From CABMKH01 sp040797625 (GTDB lineage: Bacteria > Bacillota > Clostridia > Tissierellales > Tissierellaceae), in assembly GCA_052067355.1 (NCBI GenBank), contig JBQHQH010000002.1, positions 198,168 through 262,167 of the forward strand: a stretch of DNA of 64,000 bases. The letters are read 5' to 3'. Below the pieces are notes generated by a model. That model did not search any database and was not told the origin of the DNA. It saw nothing but the letters and a program-made list of their open reading frames with translations. Every line of letters begins with the position of its first letter. Within the stretch, counting starts at the first letter, position 1. Shown here one piece after another: positions 42,323 through 52,192 of this stretch. Position numbers and translations under genes: made by a program.

Positions 42323-43771
42323 CTATTTTAATCTCTTTAACAACTCTTGCATATACTCATATGTCCTCTTTGTAGAAGAGATACTCAACCTTTCTTTTGG
42401 GGTATGGACATCGTACATATTTGGTCCAAATGATATAATATCTAATTTAGGATATTTCTTTGCAAATACTCCACATTCTAACCCTGCATGTATGACAGTT
42501 GATTCCATCTTCTTTCCAAACATCTTCTCATATAGACCTAAGGCTATATCTCTTAATTTGGAATCAGGTTTATATTCCCATTCTGGATAACTTCCACTGA
42601 TACCGTATTCTCCATGTACTTTATCTACTTCTTTTAAGATATTATCTCTCAGTTCTATCAATACATCTTTAGATGAACTTCTAGTAGATACCTGTATAAC
42701 TATCTCATCTCTTTCTGTTTTTATTATAGCTAAATTACTAGAGCTTTCTACTATATCTGGATTTTCTGGCAATCTAGTAAATACACCTGTTGGGATATTA
42801 TTGAGAAGTAAAATAATCTTATTCAGTACATCTTTAGTTAAAACTCTCGAAATCCTATCTCCTTTTGTAACTATGATATCTATATTTGGCTCTTCTCTAC
42901 TATTCTTATCTATGATATATCTCTTTATCTCTTCTATACTATCTTCAAACATCTCTAAATCATCAGACTTCACTCCGATTTTAGCCATAGCTTGCCTTGG
43001 AATTGCATTATCTTTAGTTCCACCTATAATAGATACCAGTCTTATATCTATAGTCTTTTTAACTTCCTCTAATATATCTTTTATAATCTTATTGGAGTTA
43101 CCCCTAGGTTTATGAATTTCCATACCAGAATGTCCACCTGTCAGTCCTCGAATCTCTATATTCATTTCAATATAGTTTGAAACATCTTCATATTCTGTTG
43201 GAATTCTTACTTCAATTAACTCTCCTCCTGCTGAACCTACAACAAGTACCCCTTCCTCTTCCGAATCCACATTTAGAAGTCTCGTCCCTTTTAAAACACC
43301 TTCCGCTAATCCAAATGCTCCATCCATTTCAACTTCTTCAGAAGATGTTACAAGCAGCTCTATGCTAGGATGTTCCAAAGTATTATCTTCAAGTATGGCT
43401 AATCCCATGGCTACAGCGATTCCATTGTCTGCCCCCAAGGTAGTTCTATCTGCATGAATATAATCTCCATCTATCTCTAGCTTAATAGGATCTTTTTTAA
43501 AATCATGATTGCTATCATCTTCCTTTTCACATACCATATCCATATGTCCCTGTATGATAACTCCTTCTGAATTTTCATATCCTGATGTAGCAGGTTTTCT
43601 AATGATTACATTTAATACATCATCTTGGATAGTTTCAAGTCCCAATTTCTCTCCTACATTTTTAATATAGTTGCTTATATTCTCTTCGTCATAAGAACAC
43701 CTAGGAATCTGTGATAACTGTTCAAAATAATAAAAAACTCTCTTTGGATCTAATTTATCTAATCTATTCAT
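42323..43771 (-). CDS. pepD: Aminoacyl-histidine dipeptidase PepD (M20 family)
   Basis: The enzyme of about 482 residues shows LSQIPRCSYDEENIS near the N-terminus, the metal ligand segment GHMDMVCEKE, the catalytic TSSEEVEMDGAFGLAEG and the dimerisation insert. It hydrolyses Xaa-His and other dipeptides using zinc. The start ATG at 43771 has GTGGAGG seven bases upstream; the GTG four codons earlier overlaps it. It lies downstream of pepT with a terminator between, and it ends at the strong terminator. Dipeptides delivered by the opp importer would be a natural substrate. Confidence 0.93.
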   Translation of the reverse strand: MNRLDKLDPKRVFYYFEQLSQIPRCSYDEENISNYIKNVGEKLGLETIQDDVLNVIIRKPATSGYENSEGVIIQGHMDMVCEKEDDSNHDFKKDPIKLEIDGDYIHADRTTLGADNGIAVAMGLAILEDNTLEHPSIELLVTSSEEVEMDGAFGLAEGVLKGTRLLNVDSEEEGVLVVGSAGGELIEVRIPTEYEDVSNYIEMNIEIRGLTGGHSGMEIHKPRGNSNKIIKDILEEVKKTIDIRLVSIIGGTKDNAIPRQAMAKIGVKSDDLEMFEDSIEEIKRYIIDKNSREEPNIDIIVTKGDRISRVLTKDVLNKIILLLNNIPTGVFTRLPENPDIVESSSNLAIIKTERDEIVIQVSTRSSSKDVLIELRDNILKEVDKVHGEYGISGSYPEWEYKPDSKLRDIALGLYEKMFGKKMESTVIHAGLECGVFAKKYPKLDIISFGPNMYDVHTPKERLSISSTKRTYEYMQELLKRLK

Positions 43772-43808
43772 AAATACCTCCACTTTTTATCCATAAGATA
43801 TTTTTAAA

Positions 43809-43841
43809 AATAACCTTAATCAAATTATGATTAAGGTTATT
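43809..43841 (-). terminator. Terminator of the yfcC-pepT operon
   Basis: AATAACCTTAATCA and its complement form a 14-pair stem with a five-base loop; on the minus strand it is followed by TTTTTAAAAA. Confidence 0.75.
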
Positions 43842-43880
43842 GAATTTTAGACTGTCTGTATTGTATAATAACCTAAAGTT

Positions 43881-45092
43881 TTACTTAGCGTTATTTTCAA
43901 TAATTTTTACGATTAACTGAGAAACCAATTTCATAGATCTTGTTGGAATACACTCAAATCTTCCATGGAAGTTATATCCACCTGTAAAGATATTAGGACA
44001 TGGAAGTCCCATATAGGAAAGCCTTGCACCATCTGTACCACCTCTAATAGGTTGGATTATAGGTTCAATTCCAAGATCTTCCATAGACCTTTTAGCAAGC
44101 TCTATGATATCCATATGAGGTTCTATCTTCTCTCTCATATTGTAGTAGCTATCTTTGATTTCTATTGTTATTATATCTCCATATCTCTTATTTAAAAAAT
44201 CCACGATACTCTTAAAATAGGACTTCTTTTCTTCAAATTTTTCCATGGAATGGTCTCTAATAATATAGTTGACTACAGTATGATCCACACTCCCAGTGAT
44301 ATCATCTAATAGATAAAAACCTTCATATCCCTCTGTATACTCTGGTTTTTGTTCTACTGGCAACATATTTTCTATTTCCAGGGCAATTCTCAAAGAATTT
44401 ATCATTACATTTTTTGCAGTACCTGGATGAACATTTTTCCCTTGAATCTCCAATCTGACACTAGCTGCATTAAAATTTTCATACTCTAACTCACCTAAAG
44501 GTCCGCCATCTACAGTATACGCAAAATCTGCATCAAATCCTCTAACATCAAATAGATCTGCTCCTCTACCAATTTCCTCATCTGGTGTAAACCCAATCTT
44601 AATATCCCCATGTTTAATCTCTGGATGTTCAATCAGATATTCCACTGCATCTATAATAGCAGCTATTCCAGACTTATCATCAGCCCCTAATAAGGTAGTT
44701 CCATCAGTAGTAATGAGTTCTTCACCTACAAGATCTTTCAAAAATGGGAACTCCTTTACGGTCATAGTGTACTTGTCATTTAATCTAATATCCCCACCTT
44801 TATACACAAAGATATTTGGATTTATACATTTACCATCTATGTCAGGACTAGTATCTAGATGAGATATAAATCCAATTGTAGGCACCTCTTTATCTGTATT
44901 GGATTTAAGTGTAGCATATATATATCCATTCTCATCTTGTTTAGCATCTTCAAGTCCTAATTCCTTTAACTCTTTAACTAATAGAGATCCAAGCTCTAAT
45001 TGTCCTTTTGTACTAGGACATGTATTACTCTCTTCATCAGATTTTGTATCTATAGCTATATACCTTTTAAATCTCTCTATTATCTTATCCAT
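43881..45092 (-). CDS. pepT: Peptidase T (tripeptide aminopeptidase)
   Basis: The 403-residue M20 metallopeptidase shows FKRYIAIDTKSDEESNTCPS, the zinc ligand in FISHLDTSPD, LLGADDKSGIAAIIDA and the catalytic FTPDEEIGRGAD. It releases the N-terminal residue from tripeptides. It follows the YfcC transporter by about 30 bases, consistent with one operon that imports and breaks down small peptides or their amino acids. The start at 45092 is supported by the family's usual N-terminus. The gene is followed by a terminator. Confidence 0.93.
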   Translation of the reverse strand: MDKIIERFKRYIAIDTKSDEESNTCPSTKGQLELGSLLVKELKELGLEDAKQDENGYIYATLKSNTDKEVPTIGFISHLDTSPDIDGKCINPNIFVYKGGDIRLNDKYTMTVKEFPFLKDLVGEELITTDGTTLLGADDKSGIAAIIDAVEYLIEHPEIKHGDIKIGFTPDEEIGRGADLFDVRGFDADFAYTVDGGPLGELEYENFNAASVRLEIQGKNVHPGTAKNVMINSLRIALEIENMLPVEQKPEYTEGYEGFYLLDDITGSVDHTVVNYIIRDHSMEKFEEKKSYFKSIVDFLNKRYGDIITIEIKDSYYNMREKIEPHMDIIELAKRSMEDLGIEPIIQPIRGGTDGARLSYMGLPCPNIFTGGYNFHGRFECIPTRSMKLVSQLIVKIIENNAK

Positions 45093-45122
45093 CTAATCAC
45101 CCTTTTCTATTCTCTATATCCA

Positions 45123-46640
45123 TTATAGTACTGTCTGTATAATAAGCATTATAACAGAAAAAACTCCCATTATCCCCATCAGTGGAAGAATAAATTTTAG
45201 CCACTTATTATAGGTTATATCCACCATCTCTAAAGTTGCCAATATAAGTCCAGTTGGAGTAATAAATGCCATCCAACCTTGCCCCCAATTATAAGCATTG
45301 ATGACAATATCCCTTGACAATCCTACTGTGTCTGCTAGAGGTGCCATAATAGGCATGGATAATGTAGCCAATCCTGATGAAGATGGTACAAAGAATCCTA
45401 AAAAGCTAAACATCACCATTTGAACTGCTGCGAATAAACCTGCATTCATGTTTCTAATAATTGCAGATGAATAATATAACAATGTATCAGAAATCATTCC
45501 ATTATCCATTACAATGTTGATAGCCCTTGCTACACCAATAATAAGAACAACACTTACTAAATCTGCTGCACCAGCTAAAAATGTATTGACAGCTTCTTTT
45601 TCAGAAAGTCCTGATAAGAATATAATCAATATGGAAACTGTTAAAAACAATCCCGACATCTCTGGGAACCACCAGATGCCAGTTGATACACCCCATATCA
45701 TTATTGGAAATGCAGCTAAGAATATTAGCAGTATCAGTATCCTTCTCCAATTAAATGGAATTACATTATCAGGATTATAATCTTTTAAAAACCTTTCTTC
45801 TACTCTTTCTAAATCATCATAGATTAAAGAGTTCTTTGGATCTCTTTTAACTTTTCTAGCATATCGATATATATATATAATTGTTATTATCATAGCTAAG
45901 ATCAGACATACTATACGGAAAGTTAGTCCTTCATTAAAGGATATTCCCGCAGCATTTGCAGCAATAACTACTGAAAATGGATTTGTAGTTGAAAACATAG
46001 TCCCTATGGAAGACCCCATATATATTGCTGCTATACAGACTATGGCATCATATCCACTTGCTAAAAATATAGGCATCAATATAGGATATAGAGCAATAGT
46101 CTCCTCTGCCAATCCAAATGTAGTTCCACCTAGTGCTATTAAAGAGGAAACGACTATTACTAGTAAAAATTCTTTTCCTCTAGTTTTCCTTGATAATGCT
46201 GCTATTCCAGCATCAAATGTACCTGTCTTGTTTATCAGTCCAATAATTCCTCCAAGTATCAAGACAAATACCATAATGTCTACAGTATCCATGATACCCT
46301 CAATAGGTGACATTATAACTTGTAATAATCCTTGAGGTGACTGTTCTATACGCTGATAAGTATCTGGTATTGCAATAGGTCTTTCTTTAATGCTACCATC
46401 TATAAACTTATTGACATCCATCTTTATATTTAAACTACCTAGGGTTTCTTGTGTAGCTGGAAGATCAGTTATCTCTCCATTGTGATCTTCAACTTTGAAA
46501 ACGTTTTGCTCTGAATCGTATATTAGCTTTGAATAAAGTCCTGCTGGCACTATATAGGTTAAAAGTGCTGCTAATACCAAAACTATAAATAAAACCGTAA
46601 AAGCTGTTGGGAACTGAAGCTTTTTCTTTTTATTTGACAT
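45123..46640 (-). CDS. YfcC family transporter (DcuC/AbgT-like)
   Basis: The 505-residue protein has about 12 TM helices, an extracytoplasmic loop (residues about 35-95) after the first, and motifs ALGGTTFGLAEETIALYPIL and FFVPSSSGLATLSMPIMAPL with the SSSG turn. This matches the YfcC/C4-dicarboxylate anaerobic carrier family, whose members move amino acids, dicarboxylates or dipeptides. The substrate is unknown. It leads the operon with pepT, which suggests small peptides or arginine-type amino acids. The start is the ATG that opens MSNKKKKLQFPTAF. Confidence 0.83.
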   Translation of the reverse strand: MSNKKKKLQFPTAFTVLFIVLVLAALLTYIVPAGLYSKLIYDSEQNVFKVEDHNGEITDLPATQETLGSLNIKMDVNKFIDGSIKERPIAIPDTYQRIEQSPQGLLQVIMSPIEGIMDTVDIMVFVLILGGIIGLINKTGTFDAGIAALSRKTRGKEFLLVIVVSSLIALGGTTFGLAEETIALYPILMPIFLASGYDAIVCIAAIYMGSSIGTMFSTTNPFSVVIAANAAGISFNEGLTFRIVCLILAMIITIIYIYRYARKVKRDPKNSLIYDDLERVEERFLKDYNPDNVIPFNWRRILILLIFLAAFPIMIWGVSTGIWWFPEMSGLFLTVSILIIFLSGLSEKEAVNTFLAGAADLVSVVLIIGVARAINIVMDNGMISDTLLYYSSAIIRNMNAGLFAAVQMVMFSFLGFFVPSSSGLATLSMPIMAPLADTVGLSRDIVINAYNWGQGWMAFITPTGLILATLEMVDITYNKWLKFILPLMGIMGVFSVIMLIIQTVL

Positions 46641-47226
46641 ATTCTCATCTCCTAATTAAATTATTGATAAAATATTCATGACTAAAAGTGAATCTGCAGT
46701 TTCAATAAATTTATCATGATTTCCCAAACAAATTCATTATAGCACCTTATCTTTGATACATCAATCACAATAAATCCAATAATCACGTTGATTTTCCATA
46801 AAAAACGATATTAGAATTTTCATTCATTTTATGGACATAAGTAATTAAGCCTATTACACAATATATAATTATCTAATTTTTTGCAATGATTTTTATAAAA
46901 AATTATTTTATTTTTTATAACTAAAACCATTGAAAATACACACTTTAGCAATATATCAGTATTGTGCATTATTGCCTAAAACTAATTTTATCTATAGAAA
47001 TCTCATTACTTATTATCTCATTTATTGATTTATTTAATCTATTTATGGATAAATTATACTTATTTTGATAAATGGTAAAAATATGAGCAGATTCCTATTT
47101 ACAAACCCTATTGATACTATGTATAATATATCAAACAGATTATATAGATATCGCTCTAATATGTTAAAGTTATTGTTTTTCATATATGATTAAAGATAAT
47201 TTTAAAAATGATAAGGGGGGTTTTAG
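46641..47226 (+). other. Gene-free stretch between divergent yfcC and vanX-like genes
   Basis: No gene, riboswitch or repeat was recognised in these 586 AT-rich bases, apart from a plus-strand promoter at 47098-47127. It must also hold the minus-strand promoter of yfcC-pepT, which I could not pin down. Confidence 0.6.
47098..47127 (+). promoter_or_regulatory. Promoter of the vanX-APC-amidohydrolase operon
   Basis: TTTACA (47098-47103), an 18-base spacer and a perfect TATAAT (47122-47127) lie 100 bases before the first gene. Confidence 0.55.
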
Positions 47227-47796
47227 ATGAAAGAAGATAAGGATTTAGTTCGTCTATTGGATTTAGATAGTGATTTTATCATTGAGTTGAAGTACGCAAC
47301 TCCAGACAATTTTACTGGACAGAAAATCTATAACAGCAGTGAATGTTATATGAATAAAAACACTGCAAATATGTTGATACAGGCAAAAAATATCTTTAAA
47401 AAAGATGGTTACAAGGTCAAGGTCTGGGATGCATATAGACCTATAAGCGCACAAAAAACACTATATGATGCATATCCCATTTATGAATTTGTTGCTCCTC
47501 CTCCAGACTTAAGTAAACCAATTACATTTACTCCTAGCCATATGAATGGATTAAGTGTAGATATTACATTGTTAGATGAAGATAGAAATGAAATAGAGAT
47601 GCCTACCAAATTTGATGACTTTTCTGAAATGGCAAATCTAAAATCTGATAAGATACCTTTAATACCTAGGAAAAATGCTGAATATCTGAAAAAAATAATG
47701 GAATCAGTAGGATTTGAAGCCTACGAAAGTGAGTGGTGGCATTTTAATGATATAAAGACTAAACCGACTCCATATTCAGATGTTAATTTTGACTAA
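47227..47796 (+). CDS. D-Ala-D-Ala dipeptidase (VanX/DdpX family)
   Basis: The 189-residue protein carries the VanX motifs: VWDAYRPISAQKTLY, the zinc site SHMNGLSVDITLLDED (His and Asp ligands) and EWWHFND with catalytic Glu and His. VanX splits D-Ala-D-Ala; DdpX-type relatives salvage it from peptidoglycan as a carbon source. A signal peptide is absent, so it acts in the cytosol. GGGGGG precedes the ATG. The next genes encode an amino-acid permease and an amidohydrolase, so a salvage role is more likely than vancomycin resistance; no vanH, vanA or ligase is nearby. Confidence 0.9.
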   Translation: MKEDKDLVRLLDLDSDFIIELKYATPDNFTGQKIYNSSECYMNKNTANMLIQAKNIFKKDGYKVKVWDAYRPISAQKTLYDAYPIYEFVAPPPDLSKPITFTPSHMNGLSVDITLLDEDRNEIEMPTKFDDFSEMANLKSDKIPLIPRKNAEYLKKIMESVGFEAYESEWWHFNDIKTKPTPYSDVNFD

Positions 47797-47872
47797 TATA
47801 GGTACTTCTAGTTTACTTTTATCATATATGAAATTATATTAAATAATCATTATATAAAGGAGATGAAGTCAT

Positions 47873-49255
47873 ATGGGAAATCAAGATATAGTTGAAAACT
47901 TACAACCTGAAAATTCTGAATTTAAAAAAGAAATTGGCATCTTTGGTGGAGTCAGTATTATCGGCGGCATTATGATTGGTTCTGGAATATTTTATCTTGG
48001 CTCTTATGTATTACAACGTACAAATATGAGCATGGGACTTGCCCTATTATGTTGGATTATTGGAGGATTTATTTCACTATTAGGAGGACTATGCTTTGCA
48101 GAATTAGGTGCTTCAAGACCTATGGCAGGTGGTATGGTAGTTTACTTAAACGAGGCTTACCACCCTATAATTGGCTTTATATATGGATTTAGCAGCTGGC
48201 TAATAAGCGGAGCTGGATCTATTTCAGCAGTAGCTATAGCTCTTCCTACTGCTCTTAGAACTTTTTTCGACTTAAGTGATATGACTATTAAAGGAATTGC
48301 CATCGCCCTAATTATAGGTCTAACTGCCTATAACTATTTTGGTGTAAAACGTGGTTCTATCTTACAAAATATATCTATGGTTGCAAAATTGATTCCCATA
48401 ATGATTATCATGATTGGAGCTTTAATATTTGGTAAACAATCTCCAGATCTTAGCCTTGTACCTTCTAACAGTAGTGTTGGATTAAGAGATATATTGGGAA
48501 TGATTGCATTTGCTACCGTTGCCACATTATGGGCCTATGAAGGCTGGACTAATTTAAATACTGTTGCTGAAGAGATCAAAAATCCAAAACGAAATCTTCC
48601 TCTTTCCATAATCATTGCTATCAGTAGTATCACTATTTTATATACTATATTTAACTATTCTATCTACAAAGTAATCCCTCAAGATGAAGTTATTTCTATG
48701 ATCAATGCAAAAAACTATTATCTAGGCACTGAAGTAGCAAAACGAATCTTTGGAAATCTAGGTGGTATTATAGTTGTTATAGGTATGGTCATTTCAATGT
48801 TTGGCTCCTTAAATGGAATGATTATAGCTTTCCCAAGGACATATTATGCCATGGCATTAGAAGGCCATTTCTTTAAATCATACGGGGAACTACATCCTAA
48901 ATATAAAGTCCCTACCGTATCTTTGATTGGACAGTGTGTGATATCTGTCATACTAGTATTGTTGAGAAACCTTGATCAATTGACTTCCATGGTAGTTTTT
49001 CTGGGAATGTTTTTCAATGTCTTAGTAATCGCTGCTGTCATGGTATATCGTAAAAAATTTCCAAAATTAGATCGACCTTATAAAATGTGGGGCTACCCTA
49101 TTTCAGTTGTCATTACTATAGTTATATACACTGCTCTGATGATCAATACATTTATTGAAGATCCTATTACTGCATTAATTGGTTTCGTTGTTCCAGCTAT
49201 AGGTGTCGCCGTATATATGTACTTTGATAAAAAGTTAAAGAAAGAAATTCAATAA
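47873..49255 (+). CDS. APC superfamily amino acid permease
   Basis: The 460-residue, 12-TM transporter has VSIIGGIMIGSGIFYLGSYV (the GSGIF substrate-binding break in TM1), then GGLCFAELGASRPMAGGMVV and WAYEGWTNLNTVAEEIKNPK, all typical of the APC/LAT-type family. It moves amino acids or small peptides across the membrane, and here probably the D-alanine or dipeptide linked to the VanX-like gene upstream. AAGGAGA lies ahead of the ATG. It is the middle gene of a three-gene operon. Confidence 0.88.
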   Translation: MGNQDIVENLQPENSEFKKEIGIFGGVSIIGGIMIGSGIFYLGSYVLQRTNMSMGLALLCWIIGGFISLLGGLCFAELGASRPMAGGMVVYLNEAYHPIIGFIYGFSSWLISGAGSISAVAIALPTALRTFFDLSDMTIKGIAIALIIGLTAYNYFGVKRGSILQNISMVAKLIPIMIIMIGALIFGKQSPDLSLVPSNSSVGLRDILGMIAFATVATLWAYEGWTNLNTVAEEIKNPKRNLPLSIIIAISSITILYTIFNYSIYKVIPQDEVISMINAKNYYLGTEVAKRIFGNLGGIIVVIGMVISMFGSLNGMIIAFPRTYYAMALEGHFFKSYGELHPKYKVPTVSLIGQCVISVILVLLRNLDQLTSMVVFLGMFFNVLVIAAVMVYRKKFPKLDRPYKMWGYPISVVITIVIYTALMINTFIEDPITALIGFVVPAIGVAVYMYFDKKLKKEIQ

Positions 49256-49278
49256 ATATAATAGGGGGAATGTTTAAA

Positions 49279-50916
49279 ATGATAAAATTATTTAAAAATG
49301 GGAATGTCCATACAATGGATTATAATCTACCAAAAGCTGATTCTATTATCGTTAAAGATAATAAATTTGCATATATAGGTTGTAAATCTGATGCTTATGA
49401 TTACTTAAAGCTAAATGGTCCAGCTGATGAAGAAGTAGACCTAAATGGACAGCTAGTCTTGCCTGGACTTAATGATTCCCATATGCATTTTATCCATTTT
49501 GCCAAGGGACTATTAAGTGTCAATCTAGTAGGAACAAAGAGTATTGATGAAATTAAAGCTCGATTGAAAAAAGCAGTTGACAGTCGAAGTAAAGGTGACA
49601 CCTCTTGGCTAGAAGGTGAAGGTTGGAATCATGACTATTTTGAAAGTGATAAGAGATTTCCCAATAAGTTCGATTTAGATGAAGTAAGTACAGAAGTTCC
49701 AATGCTTGTAATGAGAACATGTTTTCATATAGGTGTACTTAACACTCCAGCTCTGAAAGCACTAGATATAACTAAAGAAACTGCCCATAAATATGGAGAT
49801 TTAATCGAACTTTTACCAAATGGAGAGCCTAATGGAGTTATCAAGGAAAATCTACTAGATGATACTAAATCCAAGATATCTGCTTTAACCTTTGATACTA
49901 CAAAAAAGATAATCAAAGAAGCACAATACCAAGCATTAGAACAAGGTTTGACATCTGTGCAAACTGATGACTTTGGATATGTACCTAATTATGATTATGA
50001 TCTTCTCTTCGATGTATTAAAGGATCTAGATGAAAGTGGAGATCTAAAAATACGTATAGGAGAACAATGTCTATTAAATGATAAAGAAAAAGCACAAAAA
50101 TTCTTTGATGATGGCTATTACTTTGGCTGGGGTAATGATAGATATCGTGTAAACTGTGTTAAAATATTAAGTGATGGTTCTTTAGGGGCTAGAACTGCTG
50201 CTTTAAGACAGCCATATAATGATGATCCTAGAACTAAAGGATTGGCCTTATTTAAACAAGAGGAATTAGATGAGCTTGTAACCCTATCTCATTCAAAGGG
50301 ATGTCCTGTTGCTATCCATGCAATTGGAGATAAAGCTATTGAAATGGCATTAAATTCAATTGAAAAAGCGCAAAAGACCTATCCTGAAAAAGACCTAAGA
50401 CATGGAATAGTACACTGTCAAATTACAGATGAAGGGTTGATTGATCGTTTCAAAGAGCTAAAGGTTTTAGCATTCGCACAACCTATATTCATTGACTATG
50501 ATATGAATATAATCAATGAACGTGTAGGAGAAAACTTAGCCAAAACATCTTATGCATGGAAAACTATGATAGACAAGGGTATCCATCTTTCCTTTGGAAC
50601 TGACTGTCCTGTGGAACCTGTCAATACCATGCCTAATATCTACTCTGCAGTTACTAGAAAAAATATTACAGGAGATACTAAAAAAGTCTATTTAGAAGAT
50701 GAAAAGATGACAATGGAAGAAGCTATACATGCCTATACTGTTGAAGGTGCATATGCTTCTAGAGAAGAGGATATCAAAGGTACTATAAGTGAAGGAAAAC
50801 TTGCAGACTTCATTGTATTGGATAGAGATCTGTTTGCCCTTGATTCTGATGAAGAAATTCTAGATACTAAAGTAGTTAGAACCTATGTAGATGGAGAATT
50901 GGTCTATAAGAGATAG
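49279..50916 (+). CDS. Amidohydrolase, YtcJ-like
   Basis: The protein of about 545 residues is a metal-dependent amidohydrolase of the YtcJ/Amidohydro_3 class. The metal site HxH is present in LPGLNDSHMHFIHF and later histidines occur in GCPVAIHAIGD and HGIVHCQ, with the final Asp in FGTDCPVEP. Substrates of this family are mostly uncharacterised. I chose the ATG at 49279, ten bases after GGGGG; the upstream ATG is too close to it. It ends the operon with the VanX-like enzyme and the APC permease and may act on an N-acyl or cyclic amino acid. Confidence 0.85.
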   Translation: MIKLFKNGNVHTMDYNLPKADSIIVKDNKFAYIGCKSDAYDYLKLNGPADEEVDLNGQLVLPGLNDSHMHFIHFAKGLLSVNLVGTKSIDEIKARLKKAVDSRSKGDTSWLEGEGWNHDYFESDKRFPNKFDLDEVSTEVPMLVMRTCFHIGVLNTPALKALDITKETAHKYGDLIELLPNGEPNGVIKENLLDDTKSKISALTFDTTKKIIKEAQYQALEQGLTSVQTDDFGYVPNYDYDLLFDVLKDLDESGDLKIRIGEQCLLNDKEKAQKFFDDGYYFGWGNDRYRVNCVKILSDGSLGARTAALRQPYNDDPRTKGLALFKQEELDELVTLSHSKGCPVAIHAIGDKAIEMALNSIEKAQKTYPEKDLRHGIVHCQITDEGLIDRFKELKVLAFAQPIFIDYDMNIINERVGENLAKTSYAWKTMIDKGIHLSFGTDCPVEPVNTMPNIYSAVTRKNITGDTKKVYLEDEKMTMEEAIHAYTVEGAYASREEDIKGTISEGKLADFIVLDRDLFALDSDEEILDTKVVRTYVDGELVYKR

Positions 50917-50930
50917 ATAGAGATTAAATT

Positions 50931-50966
50931 AGAGAGCATATACAATAGTATATGCTCTCTTTATAT
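50931..50966 (+). terminator. Bidirectional terminator after the amidohydrolase operon
   Basis: AGAGAGCATATA and TATATGCTCTCT form a 12-pair stem with a six-base loop and a TTTATAT tail. Confidence 0.8.
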
Positions 50967-50977
50967 ATTTCAAAATA

Positions 50978-52192
50978 TTATTCATATCTAAGTGCATCTA
51001 TAGGATCTAATTTTGATGCCTTATTAGCAGGATAGATTCCGAAGAAAATACCTACTCCAGCTGAAAAAGTCCAAGCAATCATAATAGTACTAGGTGATAT
51101 ACTAGGAGGTACTTTGATAAAGTTTGAAACGATAAAAGCCATTCCTAATCCAATCACTGTTCCAATTATTCCTCCAATTCCCGATACAATAACAGATTCT
51201 ACTAAGAATTGCAATAGAATATCCTTTCTCTTAGCACCGATTGCCTTTCTTATACCTATTTCTCTCGTCCTCTCTGTAACAGAAACGAACATTATGTTCA
51301 TGACTCCTATTCCCCCTACTAATAGGGAAATAGCTGCTATTGCTCCTACTACCATAGTTATTATTCCTGTAATATTATTTATAGACTTCAGCTCTTCTTC
51401 TGCCGTTTGCATCATGTACTTGTTTGATCCCTCATTATCATGTCTTCTCTCAATTAAGCGAATGATCTTATCTTTAAAATCATCTATATTTACTCCCTTT
51501 TTAATGCTCATTTGCATATCCCAAATCCAATCTCCAAAGCCTCCTACTTTTTCTAGAGTTGTATATGGCATAAATATACTTCCATGAGACTTCCCTCCCA
51601 TACCTTGAAGGGCGCTACTTGGCTTTTCATAGATACCTATAATAACTAGAGATACTGAACTTCCTTTTAATTCTACATCTACACTCTCTCCCAACACATT
51701 TGTCCTTCCAAATACGTCTAATGCCATCTCCTTATCTACAACAGCTACAGATCTCTTTCCTTTAACATCTGTATCCATTAGGTATCTACCTTCTACCATA
51801 TTTACCTTTTCTATTTTTATATAATCTTCATCTGCTCCAGTTAAATCTATACTTAACTTCTTATTTTTTGTGTTGATCTGTCCTCTTTCATTTACACTAG
51901 GAATAATAGCATCTAGCTCTTTTGCGAAGGTTTCTTTTAGTACCTCCACATCATCATGAGTAAACAAGTCCTTCATGGTGTAGTCTTCTCTCCAATTCAT
52001 TGAAAAATATGCTCGCCCTGCACCAAACTGTTCAAACTCCTTGTCTATTAACCTCTGACTTCCCTCTCCCAATGCCACTACTGTAATGACAGATGATATA
52101 CCTATAATAATCCCTAACATAGTTAGAAGTGAACGCATTTTATTTGCAAATATAGCACTTACAGATACTTTTATACTTTCAAATATACTCAT
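50978..52192 (-). CDS. MacB-type ABC permease (FtsX/MacB_PCD)
   Basis: The 404-residue permease has four TM helices: one at the N-terminus (NKMRSLLTMLGIIIGISSVI), a MacB_PCD extracytoplasmic domain of about 230 residues, and three at the C-terminus, with TERTREIGIRKAIGAKRKDI, the coupling loop. It is the mechanotransmission subunit of a type VII-style exporter together with the ATPase, which it overlaps by four bases, and the membrane-fusion-like adaptor. Gram-positive versions export peptides or antibiotics. The operon order is adaptor, ATPase, permease. Confidence 0.92.
   Translation of the reverse strand: MSIFESIKVSVSAIFANKMRSLLTMLGIIIGISSVITVVALGEGSQRLIDKEFEQFGAGRAYFSMNWREDYTMKDLFTHDDVEVLKETFAKELDAIIPSVNERGQINTKNKKLSIDLTGADEDYIKIEKVNMVEGRYLMDTDVKGKRSVAVVDKEMALDVFGRTNVLGESVDVELKGSSVSLVIIGIYEKPSSALQGMGGKSHGSIFMPYTTLEKVGGFGDWIWDMQMSIKKGVNIDDFKDKIIRLIERRHDNEGSNKYMMQTAEEELKSINNITGIITMVVGAIAAISLLVGGIGVMNIMFVSVTERTREIGIRKAIGAKRKDILLQFLVESVIVSGIGGIIGTVIGLGMAFIVSNFIKVPPSISPSTIMIAWTFSAGVGIFFGIYPANKASKLDPIDALRYE

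Noticed and set aside
47227..47796. Vancomycin resistance gene vanX
   Set aside because: No vanH, ligase, vanR or vanS is nearby, and the operon context points to amino acid salvage.
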